DNA of 64,000 bases from Plantago ovata (taxonomy: Eukaryota; Streptophyta; Magnoliopsida; Lamiales; Plantaginaceae). The notes beneath the pieces were generated by a model. That model ran no database searches. It was not told where the DNA came from and saw only the letters and a program-made list of their open reading frames with translations. Each line of letters starts with the position of its first letter. Positions within the stretch are counted from its first letter, which is position 1. The position numbers were made by a program, and so were the translations under genes. Shown here piece after piece: positions 38,421 to 51,700 of the stretch. The stretch is taken from assembly GCA_028274465.1 (NCBI GenBank), contig CM051456.1, positions 119,676,880-119,740,879 of the forward strand. Reading direction: 5' to 3'.

Positions 38421-39318
38421 TTACATGTCATTGAACTGTTCATATGGTTCCAAATTTTTGGAACGGCCTCTAGCCAAGCTTGTTGCTTTCTTCCTGTGGC
38501 TCATAATTCTCAAGCTTTGTCTCAATATGTCCATCTCTCTGTCCCTCTTCAGTTCTTGGTGTTCCATTGAAGCTAGTTTTGCTTGTAGAACTTGGATTTT
38601 CTCTTCTTTGGCTCTCATTTCCTTCATCACCTCCATCAATCTCTCGTCTTCTCCCATTCGCCAACACGTTTTTTCTTCTGCAAAACAAGTAAATGCAATC
38701 CATATCAACTGCCGCGATATATTTGGTGTATTCATTGACCAATTCTACATTTCAAAATCTTATGTGACAGAACGATTCTTATCCAACACAAGTAAACGAA
38801 TACACAAAATGTTGTTACACTTCAAATGAAATAATACTAATCAATCATCAATTACCTTGACGTGTCCTTTCAATGAGATCATCAAGCTCCACCTTGATTG
38901 CAAAATAAAGTTGCTTCCATTTCTCAATAGTTAAATCTCTTCTCAATTTCTCATCCTTAATATGTTGCATAATGCTTCTTGTACCAAAGGAATCCCATTG
39001 ATCATTCTCAGGAATATCATACTGTTCATGATTATCAGCCTGCATCACACTGCTTTCCAAGTACCTCAACTTCTCTTCTTTCTCTTCCAAAGCCTTCTTC
39101 AGTTTCTTGACTTCTCCTTTCAATCTTTTTCTTTCCGTTCTCCACTCTCCCTGCTTGAACGCGAAGACCATTAGTTCACGCTCGTAAACCTGGTTCTCGC
39201 CTTCTCTTATGCACATTAGCTCGTTGATCTCCCCCTGGAGCAGCCTAACCTTGTTTTTTAAACCCTCCACTGCATTCTCATTTAGGTCGCTCTTTTCTTT
39301 GGTTTGAGCACAACCCAT
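38421..39318 (-). CDS. Probable N-myristoylated coiled-coil protein, BRANCHLESS TRICHOME-like, two exons
   Basis: Exons 39318-38856 and 38677-38421 (CGTCAAG|GTAATT and TTTTGCAG|AAGAAA), 239 residues. It starts MGCAQTKEKS, fitting N-myristoylation at Gly2 with possible palmitoylation at Cys3. Heptad-like, Lys/Glu-rich coiled coils run over about residues 15-95 and 160-215. Between them is the conserved-looking LTIEKWKQLYFAIKVELDDL, and near the end DILRQSLRIMSHRKK. The last two motifs recall the plant family of the trichome-branching regulator BRANCHLESS TRICHOMES, but this is from memory and the N-terminus differs. It would act at a membrane, perhaps linked to the cytoskeleton. Confidence 0.75.
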
Positions 39319-42300
39319 GCTTAGGATTCTCTTTTTCCCCCCCTTGTAGTTCTAGAGGTGGAAAGTGATTTTGTTTTGTGTTGATATATAGGGAAGTTTT
39401 GAGGACATAGAGTATATATTATCTTGAAGAAGAATGTCATGTCCACTCCCTTGTGCATTAATAATGCACCCTTAGACCGGACCCAAAAATATTCCTATTG
39501 TTTACAAGGGTAAAAGTGGCATTTCATGCCCTAGTATAAAAACCTTCCCTCGTCACGTAATAATCCGAGTGGTTTTGTGTTTGAAGTTCTCCTAAACAAA
39601 TATCGCTTAGTATACTGTGTGTCTGGTTTTATATAGATTAGTGAAATGTGAGACTTTGGTACTCGGTATTAATATTAGATGAATTTAATGTAAGCTTGAA
39701 AAAGACAACTTTATACAGTACTTAGTCACCTTGAACAATAAACAAAAGCAAGCTGAAGGTGGCCTATAAAAGTCCCTGATCCAATATAACTTGGTTTTAA
39801 AAGAAGTTAATTACAGTGAAAAAAATAGCGGATTATCGAGTAACAACACACCTCAGCTAATTCATCTTAACTAGTACTAGCAAGTCCTAATATATGTACG
39901 TGAAACATGAAAGTCAAGAAGGATAAATATACAAAGAAGATATATAGATAGAGACTTGAGAGCATACTATAGCATAAAGTATTCCTAAATAAGGTAAAAA
40001 AGTGTGGGTACTCCTGTGAGGAATGTGAACTAGCTAGTGTGTCTGTCCCTTGTGTGAATTTGCATAAATTCATTAAACCAATCATTTATAGCAGTGTATG
40101 GAATCTCTCGTGAACAAGGCTAGCTAGGCTCCTTTTTTGTAACTACGTGCCATGGTATATAATCAATAATGACCCCTACTATATTTCGTGCCATATTTTT
40201 AATACTGGGCAGGGAATTCATTCATGAAAAATGGTAAGGTCCGTAATAATGATCAATTTATCATCATAATAAGGTGCAATTTGGATGCATTACATGACAT
40301 GGGTGATGCCTCTGTCCTGTCACCTCAATGGCCCTACTGCTTCTTGCTAGCTCTCTGATACGTACAAAATCCATGGAACCGAATTTATTTTAGCTATCTA
40401 CTCCACTTACTTGCTTGTATACATGAGCATTCAAGCCAAGAACACGAACATACAAGGGTGTGTGAGTGTGTGACTTGTGAGTGACTTTAAGCTAGTTAGT
40501 AAGCCAAGCTAGGTAATTAAACGTGAAAACAAACGCATACTGACTGATAAGTTGATAAAACGTTTCCCCTCCAACTAATAGTTGTCGATGAAAATAGATG
40601 AAAGAACCATTAATATTGGTACTCTCCGTTTGCATTTACACTGAGCCATGCGCCCATGCTCAATAAGATTCAGCTCAAATAGTCTCTGTATTGGTAGGAA
40701 TAGGATCTGTATTTCGGCTTCAAATTGGAAGTGAATTGTTGAGTCTCTTGGGACTGAGAGCCTATATTGTAGTTGGGCTTAGGAGGTTAGGCCTTAATTA
40801 TACTTGTAGTCTGACCCCATATTCGTCTTTGTCTTTGGGCCTTCTTTATTATAGCTGTGGTCCGACCCAATATTTGCGTTTGGGCTTGCAGTTTTTATAT
40901 TCACTCCCACATTTGTTTTCTACGAGATACATAAAGTGATCCCTAATGTTAGACGAATTTAATATAATTGGATTAATTCCAAACTCTCCATTAGCTCGAA
41001 CTTTTGGAAGAGTTGGAATTCTATAACCCTATGGCTATGCTTAAGGAGCGTTTTTGCGATTTGAGAATGCAAAGCTTGCATAGGTCCTGTTTAATTTATC
41101 TTGAGAAATCTAAACTTGACTGAACTTATGTATTTATGTATGTCTAATATAAATTTCAACTGGGTATATTTAATTTGAACTTAAGACTTAGTTCTTCCAT
41201 ATGAATCAAACATGACCTTAGCGTCCTTCAAGAATCCTTGAAGGGGGGTTTATAAAAATTGTGACTCGTGAACTAACAGGGTCTTCTTAATTTGCTTGTC
41301 AAATTGCAGAATTAATGGTAGCAGGTATATATGCAAATTGCCACAAATTTCACTAGCTAATAGAATTTGAAGTTCTAACCGGAGTTGAGGTGAACTTATG
41401 ATGATTCACAAACTTTCAGAATTTTTTTTTAACTCTGAACTTTCGGAATAATCTTACATAACGATATTTCGACCCTGCTAACTTTGATTTCACAGTCTGA
41501 ACCTGCTATTATACGTCTTCAAATTAATGTGAACCTCCAATATGAGGTGCATGAACCTAGAGTACTGAGGTAACATGCTGATGCTGAATGTACAACTTCA
41601 TAAGTCACAAGTATTCCACATTTGAAATTTATCATGACACAACATGGCAAAGCAACATAACATATCTTGAGACAAGTACTATAAAATTCAACATGTTTGA
41701 ATGAATTCAAGTCAGGTGATCAACATGTGTGTCTATAACGTATTACGTATATCAATATATATCATAACTCAAATCATAGAATGCGCGATAGCTAGCACTA
41801 ACAATAGAAAACAAGCAGTAAGCCACATGATTAGCTATAAAATTAAGAAGTAATGTACGTACGTAACAACGGAACTAACAAGTGCATGGACCCCGTACTA
41901 TTTGTTATCCACATCCTTTGGGCTGTCGACTCTGTTGTTTGTTGCTCTGTTTGCCGTATACAATTCAATGAGACAAAAGAAGTAATAAGTAGCCGCGAAT
42001 CTGTGTTCTTGAAAAATTTAAAAGGAAAAGATATGATGGGGAAGAGTCAATCTAGCCTCTTCCACTGGCATGTGATAACATGAAGAAGCCCCATGTTTTG
42101 TCACTGAATCTATGTCACTCTTTAAAACAATGTTACATGAAACATTTTTTCCGTTGGAAAAAAAAATCTGAAAAATATTTGAAGGCCGGCCGGGTTCAGT
42201 TATTATGGTTATGGGAGTTGTTAGTTGCATTAGAATATTTGCAATATACCATGGATCCCTACATGTCTGCTTGTGCCGTTGTGCGGGCATATGACAATTT

Positions 42301-42674
42301 AATTAAATCCATTTTGAGCTTAACTTTGTTCGCACGGCACACGGCACATATATACTATCTTATATTTGGTTCTACAATTTTTTGGGGGCCGGAGGGACGA
42401 GGGAGTACTTGTCTATGGCCTAACCAGTATTTTGCGGCTTCAAAGAGTGCTAAAGGGTAAATATGCCGATGATATTGTTTTAATCGATAAGATAAAAAAT
42501 CAAGTCAAGTAGCAATATTTTCATACTCAATGGTTTTAAATTAGGCCTAATTGTCAAAGCGTTAGTCGATTAGCAAGTTGATACATCTCATATCTAAGAG
42601 GTCACGAATTTAATTTTTGAAATTGATGATTATTTGCTATGTATAAAAAAAGAATGATTGATATTGGTGATTAA
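39319..42674. other. Gene-poor region
   Basis: Holds the promoter of the coiled-coil gene (39319-39600) and then A+T-rich DNA with no gene. A motif CTTTTGGAAGAGTTGGAATT at about 41009 recurs at about 61193 and marks a dispersed repeat. A possible trace of a reverse transcriptase YADD box is at about 42457-42490. Confidence 0.4.
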
Positions 42675-42867
42675 GACTCTGTTATTTTCATCTGAAAATT
42701 GATTATTTTAAGTTCAGTTCAGATGCATTAAGTTCAGTTTAGATTTGTCTAATAGTTATTTGTACTACAAATAAGTTCAGTTCACTTTAGTTCATATCCA
42801 TTCAGTTCAGTCCAATTCAGTTCAGATCAGTTTAATTCTGTTCTGTTCAGACGAAGAGAACAGAGCC
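42675..42867. mobile_element. Tourist-like (PIF/Harbinger) MITE, copy 2
   Basis: A 193-bp element with TAA on both sides (42672-42674 and 42868-42870). The left end GACTCTGTTATTTTCATCTG and the right end (inverse of GGCTCTGTTCTCTTCGTCTG) match the copy at 61-215. The interior is a run of degenerate TCAGTTCAGT motifs, longer than in copy 1. Confidence 0.75.
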
Positions 42868-42932
42868 TAAGAGACTTATTTATAACAAATTTATCCAACG
42901 ACATACATTTCATCTATACCAATACCCTAATA

Positions 42933-43171
42933 CTCCATCCGTCCCACTAATAATGTGCAGTTTGACTTTTTAGGGTCGACTTTGACCACAAATTACTCCT
43001 AAATGACACTAAATTTTTTTATATAAATTAAAGTTATCTTCCAAAATTTCATGAAGTGCAGTTTCACAATATAATTTTAATAAATATTTTTATGTTGTAA
43101 TTTAAGAGTAATATGCGATGGAAATCAACGTCGATAAATCAAACAGTATATTATTAGTGGGATAGAAGGAG
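42933..43171. mobile_element. Stowaway-like MITE
   Basis: The left end CTCCATCCGTCCCACTAATA and the right end TATTAGTGGGATAGAAGGAG are inverse copies with few mismatches. TA precedes the left end; the right TA is mutated. The 239-bp element would fold into a long hairpin. Confidence 0.75.
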
Positions 43172-44366
43172 AACAATAGCTATAAGTGGGCTTTGTTTAG
43201 ACACTTTAGACTGAAGATTTTATGTTTTGAATATAAATATGAGCACTACCATTTAGTCTCATTTGATTTCATAATTCACTATTTGAATACTATCACAATT
43301 TTTTTACAATAAGAATAGCATGTGAACATTTAATTGACACCAATATGATATAATAAGTTATATAATCCAAGTACAAAGTAATTTATATCCTATTTGATCC
43401 TTCAATTCAGTTAAAATTTCTTAATAAAAATAAATTGACGTATCAGTTACAGACTTACAGCTATGACATTTGTCTCACTCAGGATGTGGATCTTCAATTA
43501 TTTGCTTGGTGCCATAAGTGTGTTTGTCATCTAACAAATAAACAGAAAGAATAATGACACATCTTACTACTCTTCCAAGATTTGATGTTTCTTAATCAAC
43601 GGTTAATTCCAATGGGTGCTCGTAATTAAGTACTGTACTCTTATTAATCAGAGGTTGATTCTTAGTATCGAGTCATGTATGGAGAACGTAACAATTATAT
43701 TAATAACAAATGATGATGAAATCTAAGGGTTGCTTGAGACCAAAGATTGAAATCTTAAACAATACAATGAACTAGGAAATGTTGCAGACTTACGAATGAA
43801 TCCATTCATCGGAGTTAACTATGTCAACTCAACCCAGCCATATGTTAAAAGCCTATTTGCAATACATTTTAACAATGATAGAAATATCTCACGTTGTTTA
43901 AGATAAATTTTTAACTTAGCACATAAATGAATTAACATTTTACTTTTAATCAGATCGTTACTCTAGTGGCATGGCAATTCCTTAAAAAAAAAAAAAAAAA
44001 GAAAGAAAGAAAAAAGAAAAATGCAAAAAATAATATTGATAACAAAAATAAGGAGTATAAGAAATGCTCTACAACAATAATTCAACCAAAAAATGTACGT
44101 AGTGCCTAAAGTCAAAACAAAACTGCACTTAACCGATCAATCCGAAAAAACATTTAGGCGACAAAAGTATATCTCCACTTCTAAGCCAAAACCAAGTGTT
44201 CATTTATTTTCAGCTTCTCCACCACCTCCATAGAGATCAAGTAGCACTGCTGAAATTAATACCATTCCTTGTAAATATCCACATTCATACAATTCCTTGC
44301 CATAAAGCTAACAAATGTTTGGAATGACACCCTATCAAACTCAAGTAAACCAAAGGTTATTCCTGT
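43172..44366. other. A+T-rich spacer
   Basis: No gene. A poly-A/GAAA tract is at 43985-44030. Confidence 0.4.
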
Positions 44367-44374
44367 GAACCAAG

Positions 44375-45014
44375 TGTTGTTATACGAGCCGAGCCGAGTA
44401 TCGATTGGCTCGGCTTGGCTCGTTTGCCATTCGAGCCGAGCCTAGGTTGGGCTCGTTAAGCAAACGAGTAAAAAGTAAGGCTCGGGCTTGGCTCGTTATG
44501 CTTGTTCGAGTCTAACCGAGCTTGAACTAAGCTTGTGACTCAAAAAAGAAAAGGTGAAAATATACAAGAATATATTTAGATTAAAGAATTCAATATTAAA
44601 CATTGCAAATCAGCATTCCGGATGTGTTAAATTGTAGTATTATAACGTAAAAACGTATACTTGTTCCATATAAAATGACAAAAACACGATTAAAAACATA
44701 AATTGAGCACATAAAGAAGGAAAAATCTAATATTTTTATGACGATTGAACAAGAGAATCAACACTAACCAAGTTAGGGGAGAGTTTTCTACCACCATTCA
44801 ACAACAAAACAAAATAGATTATGTATAGTTTAAAAGTTAAAATTGTATAAAAATTCGAGCCTGACGAGCCGAGCTGAGCTTGGCTCGTTAAGGAAGCGAG
44901 TATAAATTTAGGCTCGGGCTTGGCTCGCTAACCTTATCGAGCGAGCTGAGCTCGAGTTTTAACGAGCCGAGCCGAGCGAGTACTCTATAAGGCTCGGCTC
45001 GCGTAACACCTCTA
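44375..45014. mobile_element. Non-autonomous hAT-type transposon
   Basis: A 640-bp element is flanked by an exact 8-bp duplication GAACCAAG (44367-44374 and 45015-45022), the hAT hallmark. The right end inverted reads TAGAGGTGTTACGCGAGCCG; the left reads TGTTGTTATACGAGCCGAGC, so the outer bases of the left end are degenerate. Both ends carry many GAGCCGAGC/GGCTCGTTA motifs over about 150 bp, and the centre is A+T-rich without coding sequence. Confidence 0.85.
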
Positions 45015-45022
45015 GAACCAAG

Positions 45023-46980
45023 GTCCCTCGAAGCCAATTGCAGAACTCTTTCCTTTGACAAGTTTCAATCAAACAAAATATTCCAAGTAATTTTAATAAA
45101 TTGATCACAAAACTTATAAGGGATTACTAAAGATGTGTCAACCGCTCATCTAGTTTGAAGATTTCTCATTGTTGGAATTCAGTTTTAAAGCATCTTCCAA
45201 GTTAACGCTGAAACCTTCTTAATTTCGTGTGAGCGTGCACCATGCAATGCTCATTCACGATAGATCATCTCCATGGACACGTTTTCTATACAATATACAA
45301 TAAGTTAAATTTACTTCATAATTTCTCCCTTTTGCTTGTTTACACCGCCACCTATCTACATTTACATGAGTACTAAAAAATTTCCTAGGTGTGTCAGTGT
45401 GTCACATTTCCTAGTTGCGCGCCTGCACGGACCGTTATGGTTACCGCTACTTTCCCATGAATATTTAGAATTTCATCTTTTCATTCAAGTAAGTGAAATC
45501 ATCTTTTGTTCTTTTTTATTTTATTTATTTATTTATTTTGTTTTCCTTTTAACACATAGTACTTCCTTTGTTATTACAGTTGAATTATTTTGTTTAGCAT
45601 AAAATTACGTTCCAACTTTCAAATGTAATTTTTTGTCGGCATTCTAACATGTTATTAATTGTTTTAATTGTGTAAAGTGGACTTGTGTATAAAGTATTAT
45701 ATCTTCAAAATGATGACAAATTTTTAATGGGGTTGCCGTTATTATGGTTATGGAGGTAGTTGCGTTAAAAGAAACTTCCAAAAATGTGGGTACCAGCAGT
45801 CGAGTCATATGGCATGGGCCATGTTCTTGGGGAATCAACTGAATGAACCAAGTTAATAAGGGCTCATTCTTTGGATTAAGGCTAGAATGCAATTGAGATA
45901 GAACATGAAATCTATGGGACTTGCTTCAAAACAAAGTTAGAAATCTTCTATGATCAGTACGTAGTACGTACAATGAACTAGGGAATTAAATCTATGGGTT
46001 ACCCGGAAAATTAAATGGATTAGCAATATATCTGTGGACATATTTTTCTTTGGACTCTAGTTTGTATGTTACATGTAGGTTGCAACCAGATGAGAAGATG
46101 TACGTACGTAAATCCACATCAAATCAACATCACCATGGATTGACACCATGAGGAAGGGTATGGTAATTTCAAACTAAATTCAAATCCGATATGTTTAATT
46201 CGGTTCAGTTCTTGCTTCGTTTAAATTTATATTTTAAATGAGTTCAATTATTCATGTTCGTTCAGTTGATTTAAGTTTAAATTTACTAAGTTAAGTTAAA
46301 TTCAAAAGTTTTTAAACGAATCTACATATTAGAAAACTAGATAGTAAACCAAAGTCGAAGTTGGGTATAACAATAGACCTTCTAGTATAATTGTTAGCTA
46401 GTGAGGGGATGTATTCCAATTATCCTAATCATAAATGGCCCATCATAAATTCATCATGATTAGAAATTTAGAATGTTTAGGGCCAATGTGACATCATTTT
46501 CAACGATGATAGAACATAATAACTCCATAATAACTCCATGAGTTGTCGATAAAAAAGTATATAGAATGTGGAGAATATCTCCGACCATTGAAGAACTAAT
46601 CCAATACATTGAAATTAAAGTTTGACTGTTTATTCAAAAACAGGAATTACTCTCGGATATAGCTAGAGCAGAAAGAAATGAGTAACGATATATGATATAG
46701 CAAAATCTAACAACCAGTCTCATGCATTAACCGAATCAATTTATTGATAAATGTGCCATTATTTGATTAATAAAAAATTAATCCATGACGACTCTAAAAG
46801 TTATGTGATAGATTTACGCCGAGAGCGTGACTATTTTTCGTTAATTCAAGTTTTGTATCGTAAAGTTTGGTTTGTTAAATTATGTTGGTTGATATTCAAT
46901 GGAAATGGAAATGATGTAATAGTTGATGATGTATATTTGATGTAATATTGATATTCCGAAAAAGATAAAATATTAATGAA
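45023..46980. other. A+T-rich spacer
   Basis: No supported gene or element. Short open frames lack recognisable features. Confidence 0.4.
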
Positions 46981-46985
46981 ATAGT

Positions 46986-47165
46986 GAAGTTTTTTTTTTT
47001 TATTAAACGGGAAATATTATTACAACTTCTCATATACTATTGGCTACTGCTCATATGCAACATCTTATACCACCTTATATCTCCACACCTAAACCACCTT
47101 ATGTCTCCGCTAGAGATCGAACTCTGCACTTCTTATTCACTATCTCAGCTCCCTTCCACTGAAGA
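46986..47165 (-). mobile_element. tRNA-derived SINE
   Basis: On the minus strand it reads a B box GAGTTCGATCTCTAGCGG, then GACATAAGGTGGTTTAGG and GATATAAGGTGG, then TTTCCCGTTTAAT and an A-run (T-run at 46990-47001 on plus). The body matches the SINE at 12541-12715 (CGGAGGCATAAGGTTGG). Confidence 0.8.
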
Positions 47166-47530
47166 GTTTTGTTTAAGAACTTAACCGAAGTGATTTGACC
47201 GAATGGATTTAAATTAAACTGGACTAAACTTATTTGTATGATTTCTAATATAAGAAATAGTTATATGAAGTCATAAATTTGTTTCCAATGGTAGAAAATA
47301 ATATTACTATAACATAGTTTATTTTTGGAAACGGTAAAATTTATTCACAAATGAGAGAACATGGTCAAATTGTGCACAAGATTTTCACAACTACAAAATT
47401 GTATACAAAATCGCATGCACCATAATTTTACAACCAAAGCCAAAACTATATCAACTGCACAAACAACCAAGAATAGTTATGACCGGAATACCTCTTGACC
47501 AAACTTTCCGTCTAGCATGTCTCCCCACTA
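47166..47530. other. A+T-rich spacer
   Basis: Nothing recognised. Confidence 0.4.
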
Positions 47531-49925
47531 ATGGAAAGTCAACAGTCCAAAGGTACCGAGTTACAGTTAGAACTCTACCCAAGATCGAGAAAGTGGAATA
47601 TCAATCGAGTTAAGATAACAAATTGGTGTCGAAACCTTAGAGAAAGAGAGCTAGAGATTGTGAAACAAATTGAGCTTTTGTTAGGAGAGTTTTGTCTAAG
47701 AGAAAGGGTGGTTGATGAGTGGGTTTGGTTGGGTAAGGAGGCAAATTCTTAACTCTGGAGGTATATAAAAAATTGAATGTGAAAATTGAAGAGAACCCAA
47801 TGAAGAAATGGGTTCATGTGGTGTGGAATAAGTTCGTGCCTAATTACAAAGTAAATGCTCTAGTTTGGAAGTTGCTTCAAAATACAATTCCAACAAAAGA
47901 GAACTCGGAGAAAAGGGGAGTGATCATGAGTGAGGAGGATAAGGTTTGTAAGAAGTGTGGGGTTAGGTCCTTGGAAAATTTGACTCATGTTTTTATTGAG
48001 TGCAACCTTGCTAGGAAGGTGTGAAAACTTGTGTATAATTGGCTAGAAGTGTATGATGTGATAGTGAAAATGTTGAAAGTGTCGAATTTAGTGTAGAGTA
48101 CCATTTGAAGGTTAGGAAATTACAAAGCAAAAGTTGTTGGCTTGCCTTTTGGAGTGCAACATTGTGGTGTCTTTGCAGTGCTAGAAACCTTCTTGTGTTT
48201 CATGGTGAGTCTTTAGGTGCTAATCAAATTTTTGAACGAATAATGCTTGCTACTTGGACTTGGTTCAAAGGTAAAGGTCTTCTAGATAATTCTAAACAAA
48301 TGCACTCTTGGGTTTTGGAACCGGTCTTATGTCTGTGATTAATATGATGGTTTGGGAAGGTTGTGGTGTATGTGGATGCATTGATACAACGAAGCTGATG
48401 GGAGGGTCGAGTTGTAGATCGAACCTAGTTGTTCTTCAAGTGTGGGCCAGCTATGGTTGAGGGCTCACGAATTTGTTGTTCTGCTGGTGAACGGAAAAAG
48501 GAGGAAGGACGTCAGATATTAAAAAAAAGAAAAAGGAAGTAAGGCACGGTTTTAAAAATGATGTGAGTGTGGATTAACAGGTTGCTGGTCTGGGATGTTT
48601 TAGTGAGATAGTGACGAAACCAAGGTAATTGACTTATCTCGTTAATGATGATTTTAATGGTGTTGTTTTGGTGTGGATTTATTTAGCTCAAAATTTTGTC
48701 TCTTTAATTCGGTCTCTTTGTTGTGGTTTGATTGTCGGCTTACTCGGGTCAGGATGTGTATTCTATTCTTAATTATCTTGTTCAAGTGTTATGATAGTTG
48801 GAATGGATTACACGATCGCTCTGGTGGTCGTGCCCATTTCACTTAATCATGATCATTTGAATAAGGGAATGGATTGCGTTTCGGTGCCCTTGTAGGCTTG
48901 TGTTTTGAGGTAGTGTTTTAAGATGTTTATTCCATCAGTCCTTCCTTAGTGTGCACACCTTAATATTATTCTTTGGAATTATTTTTGGTGGGTTAATCGG
49001 ATAACACGTCCTCTTTGCGATGTGCCCGGCCTACTTGGATGCTTCGATAAAGTGGTGTGGGTTGCACTTTGTGTTGGGTTGCTTATGGTTTGCCTCACTT
49101 TGGTTTTAATATTGTCAGTTGTATCTTTTGATGGTTACTTAGATGGGACTACACTAATGATCTTGGTTGTTGACTTAAAGTGCCGAGTTGGATATTTCAG
49201 TTTTAGCTGCAGGTTTGGAAGGTTTGTATTGGTGGTGGAGTCGAATTTGATGCTTTTGGGGTGGTATCTCATAGGTTTGATTTCTTATCTTTGTTGCTAT
49301 CCCGGACCCCATCTTTAAATTACTTGTCACTTGTACGAAAGGGCATAAGGTGTAGGAGGTTGTCTAGGGGTAGCCTATCTACTTATGGAATTGACGGTTT
49401 GGGAATTGTTTTGCTCCTTGTTAAACTACTTTCAATTATGTGATTGTCCCGTGACCCAGTGGAGAAAATCATCTTTCGTCTCTTTCTTTGTCCCCTAAAT
49501 TTGCAACGAAAGGTATGTCCCTTTTTGGTATTAGCTAAGAGTTGGTGATACAACTTGCAAACTCCCCGGAGCTTGGACTCTCACTAGTGAAACGGACGAG
49601 GGAGGGGGGAGGTAAGTATTATCACGGTCATAACGGTGTTGAGGTATGCCTCTTTGTTGAATGAATTGACGGTTTTGAGTTATCTCTATACTTCCTATCT
49701 TGTGGGGTTTGGATGATTGAGAAGTTGTTGGACTTAAGGTGCACTCTTGATTTTGTAATGGCATGCTGCCGTAGCCTACTGTGGTTTGGAAGGGGACTGT
49801 ACTGTGATGCTTTGTATATTGTCAACGGACTTTATTCCGGTTTTGAACATTGTTTGTAATTATGCTGAGCATTTTTTATGCTCTTTAAGTAATAAAATTT
49901 TGTTGTTTAAAAAAAAAAATAATAA
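47531..49925 (+). mobile_element. Decayed 5'-truncated LINE
   Basis: Open pieces at 47773-48024 and 48105-48338 read as the zinc-finger region after plant LINE reverse transcriptase: VWKLLQNTIPTKENSEKRG, CKKCGVRSLENLTHVFIEC, then a Trp-rich segment SARNLLVFHGESLGANQIFE. Frameshifts and stops separate them. About 1.5 kb of G/T-rich sequence follows and ends TTTTGTTGTTTAA plus an A-run and (AAT)n. The long 3' region may be a true LINE 3' untranslated region or a second insertion. Confidence 0.7.
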
Positions 49926-51125
49926 TAATAACTAAGCAAACGCGTGATGATGTTGCTCCACGAACCCGATACCAATCAATATAATTAAGGTCTTTTGGTA
50001 TTATGATTCATAATAATATTATAGAAGTAACTTGTAATAATATTGTACGATTAATTAGATCAATCAATCGAGTCTCGAATGCGTATCATAATGGAGATAT
50101 GCATGCTACATTAGCCAACAAACACAAAAGAAATGGAACTCTCATGACTTTATACATACTTAACATGGCGCGAAATGATCGTTGCATGTAAAGTGGCATG
50201 TTTAATTAACAACATACAATTTATTCCTGGGCTCCATATGATCTCTTGCTACAAATTAACTTCATTATATTAAGCCTTCATCAAAGCATATATATATAAA
50301 TATATCCAAACTAATTATGGTTGCAAATACATTTAAAATTAGTTTGTAATTTTAAAATACATTTTAATATAAATAATAACTAGAAAATTCAAAATTAAGG
50401 TAGTGGAAGACTAAGCCTAGTAGTCATAGTTTAACAAAATTACTTGATTAGATAGCTTTTTAAATCCGTTGGTTCATAAACTATCAATTAGGCGTTCCTT
50501 TACGTAACAAATTATTCATAAATAAATTCATCAAGCTGATAATTTATTGAGTACACTAAATAGTGCTATATACGGTGGTAAAATTGTAAGGAGGTGGAGT
50601 TGTATAAAGGAGGTGTAAAGTCGAGTTCTAATAGTAGTTGTTTTTTTTAATTCCGTATTTTCTCCGTGTGAATTTGTAAATTTCCCGTATTTATTTTCAA
50701 GCCCATATCTTTTGCTAATAGATTCATGATTTGATTATTGATATTTTTGTTTAATATATGCCATATACTTTCTAAAGGTAATAGAGAAATGGAAAGTGAA
50801 TGGCAAATTGAATTTCTATAAAGAGAACTGATTGGAAAAATGTGATACTAATTAGCCCAATACTAATCATTTCAAAGTGATTCTCTTCCTACTTTAGGAA
50901 AAGTCAAGCTCTCTATTATTTTTCTAAGTACAGTATACTAGTATTACATTCTAAAAAAAATTACAATTTAATAATTTATATCATTAGCTACATAGTATTA
51001 TTTATCTAAATGCCCTCACTTCGAAGCTACCAAGAAAACTCCATACAAAAACAATACCACTTCGAATTTGATAGGGTTCGATCTCACTACCTCCTCTATG
51101 CTCATAACACTTCTCTCCGAACACC
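49926..51125. other. A+T-rich spacer
   Basis: No gene or element recognised. Confidence 0.4.
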
Positions 51126-51133
51126 ACCGATCC

Positions 51134-51426
51134 CAGTGGCGAATCTAGGACGAAATTTCAGGGGGGTCAACCTTGAAAAGGTATATAAGGAAAAGGGGGG
51201 AAAATGCTATGTATACCACCATTCAAGGAAAAAAAAAATGGAGGAAAATGGGGAAAATGAAAAAAATTGGAGGAAAATAGGGAAAATATGATGGCTTTGA
51301 TGATCGTTCAGCGGGGCCAGTAACCACTGCACCACTAGACATTCAATGAGATTTTACTACAAATACCATAATATATCAAATCTCAGGGGGTACAGTGACC
51401 CTGGACCCCATGTACATCCGCCACTG
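51134..51426. mobile_element. Short hAT-type MITE starting CAGTGGCG
   Basis: Ends are CAGTGGCGAATCTAGG at the left and the inverse of CAGTGGCGGATGTACATGG at the right. The flanks repeat ACCGATCC exactly (51126-51133 and 51427-51434). An 8-bp duplication and CAG-type ends point to hAT; a 9-10 bp reading of the duplication would suggest a Mutator-like element instead. Confidence 0.75.
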
Positions 51427-51604
51427 ACCGATCCCACCACCTACTCTATGATCCTCCAGTTCTCTTACCACTCGGTCGTCAGACGGTCACCCCTATAACT
51501 CCGCCAATTTTTATTCGAGCATGTATAGACATCTAGCATCAGTAGCATGGAAAATTATTATTAATATAGACAATTAAATTTTTGCACACCAACAACAGTT
51601 TGAG

Positions 51605-51700
51605 CTTTTAGTAGAGTTGAAACGGCCAACTCTGATCTCTGTAATGGTCAAGGTTTGAGTTTGAATCGCTAAGGAGACAACTTTAACTAGTGTATATTAA
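51605..51700 (+). mobile_element. SINE-like fragment
   Basis: GAGTTGAAACGGCCAACTC is followed by TTTGAGTTTGAATCGCTAAG, which resembles a B box. No tail could be assigned. Confidence 0.35.

Noticed and set aside
42410..42520. Possible reverse transcriptase trace (KYADDIVLIDK)
   Set aside because: Only one short motif, with a stop just before and no flanking domain; too little to call an element.
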